A stretch of 9,339 nt of DNA from Chitinophagales bacterium (lineage in GTDB: Bacteria > Bacteroidota > Bacteroidia > Chitinophagales > Saprospiraceae), in the NCBI GenBank assembly GCA_013297575.1, contig JAAFHO010000166.1, forward strand, positions 1 to 9,339, read 5' to 3'. Below are positions 1 through 7,373 of this stretch, in pieces (position 1 is the first letter of the stretch; each line of letters begins with the position of its first letter). The translations under genes and the position numbers were made by a program. The notes under the pieces are model-generated. The model was not told where the DNA came from. It saw nothing but the letters and a program-made list of their open reading frames with translations, and searched no databases.

Positions 1-473
1 TTGTTATTGGGTTTAGTTCTTGTTACTTACCCACGTTTGCAAGGGTACATGAACCTAATAAAGCACAGGATTTCACAGGAAAACCCAAAAAAATATTGAT
101 GTATTTTGAGTCTGGGACACCTGTAAATACTAGAATATTTAAACCCCTTGAGAAAAATTTATTAGAATTAATGAGCCTTAGCAATGTTGAGGTAGTTGCT
201 GTTCCTTATAAGATGACAGCCTTAGACGGCGAGGGAGATATTGCTCAAAAAATCGCCGCGGTCGCTCCTGATGTACTCCTAAAAATCAGTTTCGTACCGC
301 CTATTGTTGACGGGGCGGCACTAGTTTTTGATGTAAAAATGTTGACACCAGATCAAAAAAAGATACAATGGCGAGGTATGTTGACAAGTAGTATGACACT
401 TTCGGAGCGGTGGGCTAGAACTTCTGCCAAGAAGTTGGTTGTCCAATTAAGACGTGATGGGATTCTGGATTAA
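1..473 (+). CDS. Predicted small lipoprotein, 3' part (start lies left of the window)
   Basis: The reading frame is open from base 3 to the TAA at 471-473, giving 156 visible residues. The first in-frame ATG is at 99, but coding-like sequence continues upstream. The first visible residues read VIGFSSC, which resembles the end of a lipoprotein signal peptide with a lipobox-like FSSC; Phe at -3 is not canonical. The Cys codon is at 21-23, so the mature chain would be about 150 residues on the inner or outer membrane. After a polar linker the chain alternates predicted beta strands (KKILMYFES, VEVVAVPY, DVLLKISF, ALVFDVKML) with helices, as in a small alpha/beta domain. I do not recognise the family and assign no function. 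A broken paralog of its 3' end lies at 7169-7331. The gene converges on the giant gene and shares the terminator downstream. Coding status is secure; the lipoprotein call is inference. Confidence 0.75.
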   Translation, partial: VIGFSSCYLPTFARVHEPNKAQDFTGKPKKILMYFESGTPVNTRIFKPLEKNLLELMSLSNVEVVAVPYKMTALDGEGDIAQKIAAVAPDVLLKISFVPPIVDGAALVFDVKMLTPDQKKIQWRGMLTSSMTLSERWARTSAKKLVVQLRRDGILD

Positions 474-584
474 CTAAAGTCGGGCCAACGCGCAGTATCG
501 AGCGTGTGCAAATTTCTGTGTCAAGAGAAAATATTACCGCGTTGTTAAGGCAATGGTTGATTACATAAAAACATAAAAGGAAAT

Positions 585-635
585 AAAAAAAATAGGCATA
601 ACACAGGAACAAACCTGCATTACGCCTATTTTTTT
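585..635. terminator. Bidirectional intrinsic terminator between convergent genes
   Basis: The left arm (586-601) pairs with the right arm (620-635): AATAGGC opposite GCCTATT, extended by an A-run on the left and a T-run on the right, with one A/C mismatch (598/623) and three more pairs inside. The loop 602-619 holds a second short stem, CAGG (604-607) with CCTG (614-617). The hairpin is flanked by at least seven A on the left and seven T on the right, so it can stop transcription from either side. It lies about 110 bases after the lipoprotein stop and about 100 bases after the giant gene's stop, as expected for a shared terminator. Confidence 0.75.
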
Positions 636-738
636 ATTTATATCAACACATTTAAGCCTTTTCAGGACAAATTTGTCGAAAGAACAACACTTCCTGTGTT
701 GCCGCCCAATATTTATTCAGAAATTTGCCTGTGAGCGT

Positions 739-3700
739 TTATTGTTTCAATACCCGCATTGCTGGTAATACCCCTTTATCTGTTTGTAAAGAAAGGTAAT
801 ACACGCCCGGGGCATAAGTATCGAAAGGCAATAGGTACTGCTGCATTCCTTGATTTAGGCTCATTTGTTGTTTTGCAATAACCTGACCTAGGCTGTTGGT
901 GATCAACAATTGGCTTTCACTGCGTTCTTGCGCGTCAATCTGCACAGTCACGGGTTGACCGAACGTAATACTTGGCTGTATGGTTACTGCGAACGTATTG
1001 GCCAAAAGTTCATCCGTGCCAGAAACAATGCCGCGTGTAAGTTTCACCTGTGTAGCAACACCTGCCGTAAAATTGGAGCCATCGGTAGCCACTACCCGGT
1101 GGAATACCGTGACGGTAGTGCCCAGTGGTACGCTATTGGCCATGAGCAATGCATCTAATTCGCCATAGGTAATAGTCGTCAATGGATTTATATCAGTTCC
1201 CTGCATATAAAGTATCGTACTAAAGTTGGCATCTAATGCCACCTGCCATACATAGATCACTTTGTCGCCGTCGGGGTCTATGGAAGGTGTCCAGTTGATC
1301 GTCAATAGGTCAGCTGGTAATCCTTGCACGTTAATTGTAGCACCTGGTAACGGCAATGTCACTGTCGGAACATCAGGGAAGAGGTTGATCTCTGCTAGCA
1401 CCTGTCCGCGGATCTCGCCGCCTGGATTGGTTGTTGTATGGATATTTGCGTACCATTCGCTGGTGCGCAACAGGTCAATCTGATTGGCCGACAATATAAA
1501 TGTATTTTGGTCTGCTTCAAAAACGCCGCTTTGTAAACCTGTATCTACAGTAGTCTTGAGATCGAGCGCAATACCGCCAGCATTACCTGTTGTCGCATTA
1601 TGAATATGAGCGCCACCAGCGATATTCGCATCAAACTGTCCAACTAGATCGTTAAAACTACCCGTGCAGGTCAGTAAATTGCCATTTAATTCTAATTTTA
1701 AACCGCCAGAACCACTTGTTCCCACTGCTGGCACCTGATTGATTCCGGCTAATGACGTGTGGAAATACGAAGCAGCCATTGGCATCAATTGTCCACGTAT
1801 TTCACCTCCAGCGTTGCCTGTAGTATGTATATTAGCATAAATCATCCGCTTACGGATGGTGTCGATAAATTCTGAAGGTACAGTGTAGGCATTATTAGCC
1901 GCTTGGAATGCACCACCACGCAGGTCGGCATCAGCATCTACGTCAAGTACGATTTTTACGTCACCATTGCTACCCGCAAAATTTTGGTGCAGGTGCGCGC
2001 CGTCGGCAATTGATGGATCAAAATCATGCTCCAGTCCACTAAAGGAACCAACTGCCACAATTTTTTTATCACTCACTTCCAATACCAGCATACCGCTCGC
2101 TTCCACATCTACAGGAGTAGTTTGGCTAGCGCCCGACATGGGAGAGAAGAAGTAAGCAGCGGCTTCTGCCAAGAGATTACCCCTGATTTCACCGGTTGGA
2201 TTCAACAAGGTATGAATATTGACATACAATCCGCGGGCCATCAGCATGGCACGTTGTTCAGCGGTGAGTGTAAAGGTATTTTGTCCGGCAGTATAAATAC
2301 CGCCCTTAAGATCACTGTCGAGGGTTGCTACCAAAGGGAACTGTACCGCTCCGTTAGTACCTGGCAAACCACTGTGTATATGGCTTCCGTCAACAATCGC
2401 TAAATTAATCGGGCTGCCGAGTTCGGTAAACGATCCGCTTAGTGTCAAGCGGTTGCCAGAAATTTCCGCAGTTACTGCGCCATTTCCTCCCACACTTACG
2501 TCAGGAATACTCTGACTACCCGTCAAATAAGCGGTGAATGCCGCTTGGCTTTCGAGCAGTAATTGTCCACGGATTTCACCGCCTGGATACTTCGAAGTAT
2601 GGATATTTACATACAATTCGCGATGGAGTAAAGCTTGTACCGTCGCTGCATCTATTGTAAATGTATTATCGGCGGCGTAAAATGCGCCACCTTTTCCATC
2701 TGCATTGAATGTTGCTTCAAGTTCAATCAAAACTGCGCCGCTCGAACTAGCCAATCCAAGGTGAATATGAGCACCACCGAGTATATTGGTGTCCACTACA
2801 CCTTCAAGGTGGCCAAAAGAACCCGTTACTACTAAAGAAGTGCCTTTCAGTTCGGCCAATACCTGACCAGAACCCATGCTAGTCACAAACGGATATTGGT
2901 TGGCACCAGAAAGATGGGCTCGGAATACTGAATGAGCAGAGGCTGTTATTTGGCCTCTAATTTCACCAGACTCGTTGGTTTCTGTATGGATATTGGCATA
3001 AAGTTCGTGTGCCGTTAACGCTGCTTTTTGTTCAGCATTGAGAACAAAAGTATTGTTTACGGCTGCAAATACACCGCCATGTAAATCGGCATCTGTAGTA
3101 GCATTTAACAAAATAGTGACACCACCTGTGCTTCCTGGAAGCCCTATGTGCAAATGAGCACCACCTGCAATATCTGCCGCAAAATCGCCGTCGAGGTTAT
3201 CAAATGAACCAGATACGACCAAAGTATCGCTATGCAGTTCGAGTGCTAATGCGCCATTACCATTTGATAGAACAGATGGCGTCTGGTTGCTACCGAATAA
3301 ATTAGTGGAATAATAGTCATCGGATAAAGGTAATAATTGCCCACGTATTTCTCCACTTGCAAAAATAAAGGAGTGAATATTTACATAAAATGAACGAGCC
3401 TGCAACGCCTGCACTTGAGCAGGGGTCAATTGGAACGTATTCAAAGCAGCTAAAAATATACCACCTGTGGAATCAAGGTTGGGTAATGTTACCAATGGAA
3501 ATTCAATGCCGCCGTTCTGACCAGCATAACCGCTGTGTATATGTGCTCCACCAGCAATCCCGAAATTAACGGGGTTACTTAGGCCAGAGAATGAACCCGT
3601 TACGACCAGTGTGCCACCTGTAAGTGTAGCGGTTACTTCACCCGTGCCAGTAGTGGCAACCGGAAACACCTGTTGGTGCCCCGTAAGATTCGCTTTGAAG

Positions 3701-6700
3701 GAATAAGTGACTAATGGCGGGGCGGGATCTGGCAAAACGGCAATATTTCTTACCGGAATACCTAATCCGATGCTACCCACCAAGGTTGCAGTGCCAGTAT
3801 TGATATTTAATTTGAAAAATTGGTCATTGGCATTTGTGCCAGTATTGGCGCTGAGATAGCCCGTGTTGGTACCGCCGTTGTAACCATAATGGACATCCAT
3901 ATCAATGGTAGGCATAGTTGCATTTACCACGATTCCGGTATTGCCAATGGTATTCAATGTGCCGTTGTTTGGCGGCAATTGTGTCGTCAGAACATTTAAT
4001 TTGTAATCATAATTGAACAAAGTTGTGCTCGTAGAACCGCCAAAACTGTTGGTGTAAGCAACCGCGCCGATGGCAGGCGTTGCCGCTGCATTTGCGTCAC
4101 CTGCTGCATACGCGAGGGTCATATCGGTAGCGGCAACAGTACCTGTGATCGGATTTAGGCGATAATTTGCGCCGTTTGCACCTACTACTCGGATACGATC
4201 TACTGTAGGGTTAAAATCAAAACTGACTGGCGCCATTGCTGGCTGTAGGAGAAAAGAATCCACACCAACTGCTGTGGACACGCCTGTTATCGGGTCAACC
4301 GTGTATAGCCGTGCCATGCCGGACGTATTGTTATAACCTAAAGCAAACAATTCGCCAGTGGCCGGACGGAAATCCAGGCCCGCAAAGGTTTGTGTGGCAA
4401 AAACACCCGTTAAAGGCGTAATGGTACGAATAATACTGGGCAAATCTGAATCAAACGAGATCAGGTTATTATTGCCTGTTATGGCATACACCAATTTACC
4501 AGTGATCGCCGCTGGGACAAAACGGTCGATAACAATCGCGATATCGTTCACTTTGGTAGCCACACCAATTGTATCAATGATGGTCACTTCGCCGGTGTTC
4601 AAGTTCAGACGATACAATACACTACCATTGGCCAAAATAGAAGTGGCACTCAACAGCGCGATATTCGCCTGCGCTGCCGCATCAAAAAAGACATCCATGT
4701 CCACTGCTGGATTCACCGCATCTATGGCTATGCCCGTAACACCCACAGTATTTAAGGTGCCATTATTAGGTGGTATCTGTGTTGTTATAATATTTAAGGC
4801 CGCATCGTAATTGTACAAAGTGGTAGTAGATGCACCAATATAACTATTTGTGTAAGCTGCTGCTGCAATCAACGGGTCGATACCCACATTAAAATCGCCG
4901 GTAGCATAAGCCAAAGCACCATCTACCGCAGCGATAGCGCCAGTGACAGGATGTAAACGGTAATTGGCATTGTTGCTACCAGTTACGCGGATACGGTCAA
5001 CAGTCGGGTTAAAATCAAAATTCACTTCTCCCATATTGGGCTGTAGGGCAATCGTGCCAGAACCAATAGGAGTCGCAATTCCCGATACCGGATTAATGAC
5101 ATACAAACGGGCTTCACCTGTGTTTTGAACATAACCAATGGCATACAATTCCCCTGTAGCGGGACGGTAATCGATGCCTTCAATCGTTTGTCCAGCCGTG
5201 ATACCAGTCACCGCAATTAAGGAACGGATAATATCTGGCGCGTCGGAATCAAACAAAATCAAATTGTTGTTGGCGGTTACAGCGTACACGAGATGGCCTG
5301 TAACGATTGTTGGAACAACCTGCGGTTTAATAAATGCCGCAATATCATTCACTTGTGTGGAAATACCGATCAGTCCCGTATTAGTGAGCGCGCCTGAGTT
5401 CAGATTTAAGGTATATAAACTGCTGGCGCCAGCAGTTAACGCGGTAGCACTAACAAACGCAGTATTGGTTTGGCTGATGGCATTAAATGCGACATCCATA
5501 TCCACTGCCGGATTGAGCGGATCGACAATAATTCCAGAAATACCAATGGTGTTGAGTACACCGTTGTTTGGCGGAATTTGTGTCGTGATAACATTTAAAG
5601 CCGCATCATAAGTATATAAAGTGGTGGCAGAAGTGGCCAAATAGCTGTTGGTATAGGCCGCAGCAGCTACCTTTGGGTTGATCCCTACATTAATATCACC
5701 TAATGCATAGTTCAAAGCGCCATCGGTAGCCACAATGATACCTGTCACCGGATGCAAGCGGTAATTAGCGCCATTACTGCCAGTGACGCGGATACGATCA
5801 ACTGTTGGATTGAAATCAAAATTCACCTCACCCATATTGGGCTGTAGCGTAACAGGGCCTACGCCAATCGCGGTAGCAACGCCAGTCACCAGATTGATCG
5901 TGTACAAACGCGCTTCACCAGTGGCCTGCGCGTAACCGATGGCATACAACTCTCCAGTCGCTGGGCGAAAATCAACACCTTCAATAGTTTGACCTGCCGT
6001 GATCCCAGTGACCGCCACCACGGTACGAAGAATACCGGGGGAATCAGAATCAAAAGACACCAAATTGTTATTTGCAGTTAAGGCATACAGTAACTGTCCG
6101 GTGATCGTAGGAGGAATTCCGCGTTCAATCTCTAGCGCAATATCATCTATTGATACCGAAAGAGGAAGAGTCGTAAATGGCAACACCGTTCCATTCGATA
6201 GGTTAATCGAATAAAGCAGAGTGGTTTGCGTCACTGCGTTTTGCACGGAAAGTACCGAAAAATTCGTCTGCGTAGATTTGTCGAAGTAAATATCCATATC
6301 CACCACATCATCGGTGGAAACATTGAGACCAGTGAGACCAATCGTATTTAAAGTACCGTTGTTCGGCGGATTTTGGCTGGTCAATATATTCAGTGCCGCA
6401 TCGTAATTATACAAAGTAGTAGAAGATGAAGCAACAAAACTATTAGAATAAGCACAAGCAGTAATGAATGGATTCGTACCAGCATAGGTGTCGCCAACAG
6501 CATAAGCCAATGCACCATCGGTGGCCGCAATAGCGCCAGTAACGGGGTGAAGGCGATAGTTTGCCTTGCTACTACTAGTGACCCGGATACGGTCAACAGT
6601 TGGGTTAAAATCAAAATTCACTTCTCCCATATTGGGTTGGAGCATTACTGGAGCCGCACCTACAGCCGTTGCAAAGCCTGTGGTCAGGTTGATGGTGTAT

Positions 6701-7002
6701 AATCGGGTTTCACCATTATTTTGGTTGTAGCCGATGGCATACAATTCGCCAGTAAGTGGCCTAAAATCAATGCCTTCCAGCGTTTGTCCTGCTGTCACTC
6801 CCGTAATCACCACACTTCCCAGTGATGTTCCGGGAGCCGTAATACCAAAAGAAGACAATACATTCCCGGAAAGCGTGTAAACGACTTTTGCCTGAGCCAC
6901 AAAAGCAGAACTGAGGATAACCAATAGACATAAAATCAGGTTTTTGAAATGGCCGTTGCGCAGGTGTGCGAAAGGCAGTTTTAAAGTGGATAAGAATTTC
7001 AT
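739..7002 (-). CDS. Giant T9SS-secreted repeat protein: 4x DUF4394, 6x CHRD, FN3-like, sorting domain
   Basis: Protein of 2,087 residues. Order: Sec signal peptide (1-38, cleavage probably after VAQA); four DUF4394 units (about 40-292, 304-556, 571-826, 837-1089); six contiguous CHRD units (1098-1871, 129 residues each); a fibronectin-III-like domain (about 1876-1992) with DPDGD at 1909-1913; and a C-terminal T9SS type A sorting domain (about 2003-2087) ending APGVYYLSL...MRVLKQ. It should cross the inner membrane by Sec and the outer membrane by T9SS, then sit on the surface or be released. DUF4394 and CHRD are domains of uncertain bacterial function, so substrate and role are unknown; an adhesive or structural fibre is only a guess. 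The mature chain has just two cysteines (183, 1779). The ATG is the only start that gives a full signal peptide. No Shine-Dalgarno motif precedes it, as is usual in Bacteroidota. The frame is uninterrupted, with no sign of decay. Confidence 0.95.
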   Translation of the reverse strand: MKFLSTLKLPFAHLRNGHFKNLILCLLVILSSAFVAQAKVVYTLSGNVLSSFGITAPGTSLGSVVITGVTAGQTLEGIDFRPLTGELYAIGYNQNNGETRLYTINLTTGFATAVGAAPVMLQPNMGEVNFDFNPTVDRIRVTSSSKANYRLHPVTGAIAATDGALAYAVGDTYAGTNPFITACAYSNSFVASSSTTLYNYDAALNILTSQNPPNNGTLNTIGLTGLNVSTDDVVDMDIYFDKSTQTNFSVLSVQNAVTQTTLLYSINLSNGTVLPFTTLPLSVSIDDIALEIERGIPPTITGQLLYALTANNNLVSFDSDSPGILRTVVAVTGITAGQTIEGVDFRPATGELYAIGYAQATGEARLYTINLVTGVATAIGVGPVTLQPNMGEVNFDFNPTVDRIRVTGSNGANYRLHPVTGIIVATDGALNYALGDINVGINPKVAAAAYTNSYLATSATTLYTYDAALNVITTQIPPNNGVLNTIGISGIIVDPLNPAVDMDVAFNAISQTNTAFVSATALTAGASSLYTLNLNSGALTNTGLIGISTQVNDIAAFIKPQVVPTIVTGHLVYAVTANNNLILFDSDAPDIIRSLIAVTGITAGQTIEGIDYRPATGELYAIGYVQNTGEARLYVINPVSGIATPIGSGTIALQPNMGEVNFDFNPTVDRIRVTGSNNANYRLHPVTGAIAAVDGALAYATGDFNVGIDPLIAAAAYTNSYIGASTTTLYNYDAALNIITTQIPPNNGTLNTVGVTGIAIDAVNPAVDMDVFFDAAAQANIALLSATSILANGSVLYRLNLNTGEVTIIDTIGVATKVNDIAIVIDRFVPAAITGKLVYAITGNNNLISFDSDLPSIIRTITPLTGVFATQTFAGLDFRPATGELFALGYNNTSGMARLYTVDPITGVSTAVGVDSFLLQPAMAPVSFDFNPTVDRIRVVGANGANYRLNPITGTVAATDMTLAYAAGDANAAATPAIGAVAYTNSFGGSTSTTLFNYDYKLNVLTTQLPPNNGTLNTIGNTGIVVNATMPTIDMDVHYGYNGGTNTGYLSANTGTNANDQFFKLNINTGTATLVGSIGLGIPVRNIAVLPDPAPPLVTYSFKANLTGHQQVFPVATTGTGEVTATLTGGTLVVTGSFSGLSNPVNFGIAGGAHIHSGYAGQNGGIEFPLVTLPNLDSTGGIFLAALNTFQLTPAQVQALQARSFYVNIHSFIFASGEIRGQLLPLSDDYYSTNLFGSNQTPSVLSNGNGALALELHSDTLVVSGSFDNLDGDFAADIAGGAHLHIGLPGSTGGVTILLNATTDADLHGGVFAAVNNTFVLNAEQKAALTAHELYANIHTETNESGEIRGQITASAHSVFRAHLSGANQYPFVTSMGSGQVLAELKGTSLVVTGSFGHLEGVVDTNILGGAHIHLGLASSSGAVLIELEATFNADGKGGAFYAADNTFTIDAATVQALLHRELYVNIHTSKYPGGEIRGQLLLESQAAFTAYLTGSQSIPDVSVGGNGAVTAEISGNRLTLSGSFTELGSPINLAIVDGSHIHSGLPGTNGAVQFPLVATLDSDLKGGIYTAGQNTFTLTAEQRAMLMARGLYVNIHTLLNPTGEIRGNLLAEAAAYFFSPMSGASQTTPVDVEASGMLVLEVSDKKIVAVGSFSGLEHDFDPSIADGAHLHQNFAGSNGDVKIVLDVDADADLRGGAFQAANNAYTVPSEFIDTIRKRMIYANIHTTGNAGGEIRGQLMPMAASYFHTSLAGINQVPAVGTSGSGGLKLELNGNLLTCTGSFNDLVGQFDANIAGGAHIHNATTGNAGGIALDLKTTVDTGLQSGVFEADQNTFILSANQIDLLRTSEWYANIHTTTNPGGEIRGQVLAEINLFPDVPTVTLPLPGATINVQGLPADLLTINWTPSIDPDGDKVIYVWQVALDANFSTILYMQGTDINPLTTITYGELDALLMANSVPLGTTVTVFHRVVATDGSNFTAGVATQVKLTRGIVSGTDELLANTFAVTIQPSITFGQPVTVQIDAQERSESQLLITNSLGQVIAKQQMSLNQGMQQYLLPFDTYAPGVYYLSLQTDKGVLPAMRVLKQ
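742..996 (-). other. T9SS type A C-terminal sorting domain
   Basis: Residues about 2003-2087. The pattern is typical: a strand with VTVQIDAQERSESQLLI, then TNSLGQVIAKQQ (the family's hydrophobic-DxxGk position), a glycine turn, then LPFDTYAPGVYYLSLQTD, and a basic end MRVLKQ. In this family the domain directs the protein through the T9SS outer-membrane translocon, after which it is usually removed, and many cargoes are attached to A-LPS. It is the main phylum marker in the window. Confidence 0.88.
1027..1377 (-). other. Fibronectin-III-like domain of the giant protein
   Basis: Residues about 1876-1992. It starts with Pro-rich strand sequence (PTVTLPLPGATI) and continues with INWTPSIDPDGDKVIYVWQV, the Trp and acidic DPDGD pattern common in bacterial FN3 or Ig-like linker domains. 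It ends with VFHRVVATDGSNFTAG. It joins the CHRD array to the sorting domain and probably serves as a spacer. Whether FN3 or another Ig-like fold is correct cannot be settled by eye. Confidence 0.65.
1390..3711 (-). repeat. Six tandem CHRD units, exact 129-residue (387-bp) period
   Basis: Units lie at 3325-3711, 2938-3324, 2551-2937, 2164-2550, 1777-2163 and 1390-1776. Each starts with an aromatic strand and an (L/M)xG.xQ-like segment, then GSF, then G(A/S)H(I/L)H, then NTF or similar, then Y(V/A)NIH, and ends with GEIRG. The first His of the HxH motif is at 1154, 1283, 1412, 1541, 1670 and 1799. The His of NIH is at 1210, 1339, 1468, 1597, 1726 and 1855. GEIRG starts at 1217, 1346, 1475, 1604, 1733 and 1862. 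All steps are exactly 129, although the sequences between anchors have diverged. CHRD was named from chordin; these are bacterial secreted versions. Confidence 0.92.
3736..6885 (-). repeat. Four tandem DUF4394 units, about 266-residue period
   Basis: Units lie at about 6127-6885, 5335-6093, 4525-5292 and 3736-4494 (N- to C-terminal order). Each carries the same ordered motifs: FRPxTGELYAIGY (Arg 81, 346, 613, 879), LQPxM..V.FDFNPTVDRIRV (first Leu 121, 386, 653, 919), YRLxPxTG, PPNNGxLNTIG, and DMD (Met 236, 502, 769, 1035). Anchor spacing is 265 to 267 residues. Units 2 and 3 are the most alike. Unit 4 is the most diverged (QPAMAPVSF where the others read QPNMGEVNF, and YRLNPITG). Unit 1 has an altered N-terminal strand where units 2-4 read LYALTANNNLVSFDSD or similar. 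The recurring short strand pattern would suit a beta-propeller-like fold, which is inference. Confidence 0.9.
6889..7002 (-). other. Signal peptide of the giant protein
   Basis: Residues 1-38. A long basic n-region (1-20, with Lys and Arg at 2, 8, 15 and 20) precedes the hydrophobic core LILCLLVILSSAFVA (22-36) and a small-residue end AQA before Lys39. It fits signal peptidase I cleavage, and there is no Cys at the cleavage point, so this is not a lipoprotein. The n-region is longer than usual, but no later Met exists that would shorten it. Confidence 0.85.
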
Positions 7003-7100
7003 AATTATTAAAAATTATAATGAAAAGTTACTTTTGATAAGGCTTGATTTTTAAAGACGATAAGCGACCCTTTGTAAAAGCGTAACCAAAAATGTAGTTT

Positions 7101-7121
7101 TTACTGTGGCAGCCACAGTAA
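7101..7121. promoter_or_regulatory. Perfect 21-bp palindrome, candidate operator upstream of the giant gene
   Basis: Half-site TTACTGTGGC (7101-7110), a single central A (7111), and its exact reverse complement GCCACAGTAA (7112-7121). It lies 99-119 bases upstream of the giant gene's ATG. On the minus strand it is followed within a few bases by a near match to a Bacteroidota -7 element. The tiny centre suits binding of a dimeric protein better than an RNA hairpin, although an eight-pair stem with a small loop could also form. The regulator is unknown, and its role is inferred only from symmetry and position. Confidence 0.45.
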
Positions 7122-7168
7122 TAATACCATGTACGAGTGGAAGTGGATTTAGGTTTTTTAGGAAGTGC

Positions 7169-7331
7169 AAAATCTCGTTGAATGTGACACTACAAGGAGC
7201 ATTAGTTGTTGACACCAGATCAAAAAAAAATACAATGGCGAGGAATGTTTTCAAGTAATTTTACCTTTTCGGAGCGGTGGGCTAGAAAATCCGCGGAAAG
7301 ATTAGTTGTTCAATTAAGAAAGGATGGGATT
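7169..7331 (+). pseudogene. Decayed 3' fragment of a second lipoprotein gene copy
   Basis: Bases 7209-7331 align without gaps to 342-464 of the left-edge lipoprotein gene: 101 of 123 bases and 32 of 41 codons identical by hand count, including LTPDQKKIQWRGM, SERWAR, LVVQLR and DGI. Just upstream, KIS...GALV (7169-7207) matches KIS...GAALV of the intact gene, but the 14 bases encoding FDVK in the intact copy are missing. This shifts the frame and puts a TAG at 7203-7205 in the downstream frame. The original stop is also lost, so the frame runs on to 7415 through unrelated sequence. The N-terminal half and the signal peptide are not detectable. Most substitutions are conservative, so the sequence evolved under selection before it broke. 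Confidence 0.8.
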
Positions 7332-7345
7332 ATTAGGCAAACAAA

Positions 7346-7373
7346 TTTAACGTATAAAAAAACAGGCATAAGA
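7346..7373 (-). terminator. Weak intrinsic terminator after the YwqG operon
   Basis: On the minus strand AAAC/GTTT (7370-7373 with 7350-7353) and GCAT/ATGC (7363-7366 with 7356-7359) form a short two-part stem with a three-base loop and a small internal loop, followed by seven T (7352-7346). It begins about 48 bases past the stop of the last operon gene. The stem is weak, so read-through into the giant gene is possible. The plus-strand stretch AAACAGGCATAA here also resembles AAATAGGCATAA in the terminator behind the intact lipoprotein gene, so it may be a remnant of that duplicated end. Confidence 0.4.

Noticed and set aside
486..544. Inverted seven-base match CAACGCG (486-492) and CGCGTTG (538-544) after the lipoprotein stop
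   Set aside because: The arms are 45 bases apart with no further pairing between them, so chance is a sufficient explanation.
415..612. Minus-strand frame of 65 codons overlapping the lipoprotein gene's end
   Set aside because: It overlaps the lipoprotein coding sequence and the terminator hairpin; its Phe/Tyr/Cys-rich start comes from the A-rich terminator arm.
685..701. Small hairpin CAACAC-TTCCT-GTGTTG downstream of the giant gene, a possible extra terminator
   Set aside because: The six-pair stem is followed on the minus strand only by TTCTTT, not a clean T-run, and the strong shared terminator at 585-635 already explains termination.
910..2835. Several plus-strand open frames of 62-125 codons (910-1158, 980-1168, 1262-1483, 1967-2155, 2026-2403, 2635-2835)
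   Set aside because: All lie antisense within the long, clearly coding giant gene and are shadows of the CHRD and C-terminal regions.
4358..5611. Two similar plus-strand open frames (4358-4810 and 5174-5611), looking like a paralogous gene pair
   Set aside because: They are antisense to DUF4394 units 3 and 2 and resemble each other only because those units repeat. They have no plausible signals or composition of their own.
1390..6885. Regular repeats as a possible CRISPR array, or as IS ends / terminal repeats
   Set aside because: The repeats are 387-bp and about 798-bp in-frame protein domains, not short direct repeats with unique spacers. No transposase frame or paired terminal inverted repeats are visible in the window.
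7051..7254. Minus-strand frame of 67 codons with a hydrophobic N-terminus resembling a signal peptide
   Set aside because: It is antisense to the lipoprotein pseudogene, and the Phe-rich start comes from the A-run in GATCAAAAAAAAATAC. It also covers the presumed promoter region of the giant gene.
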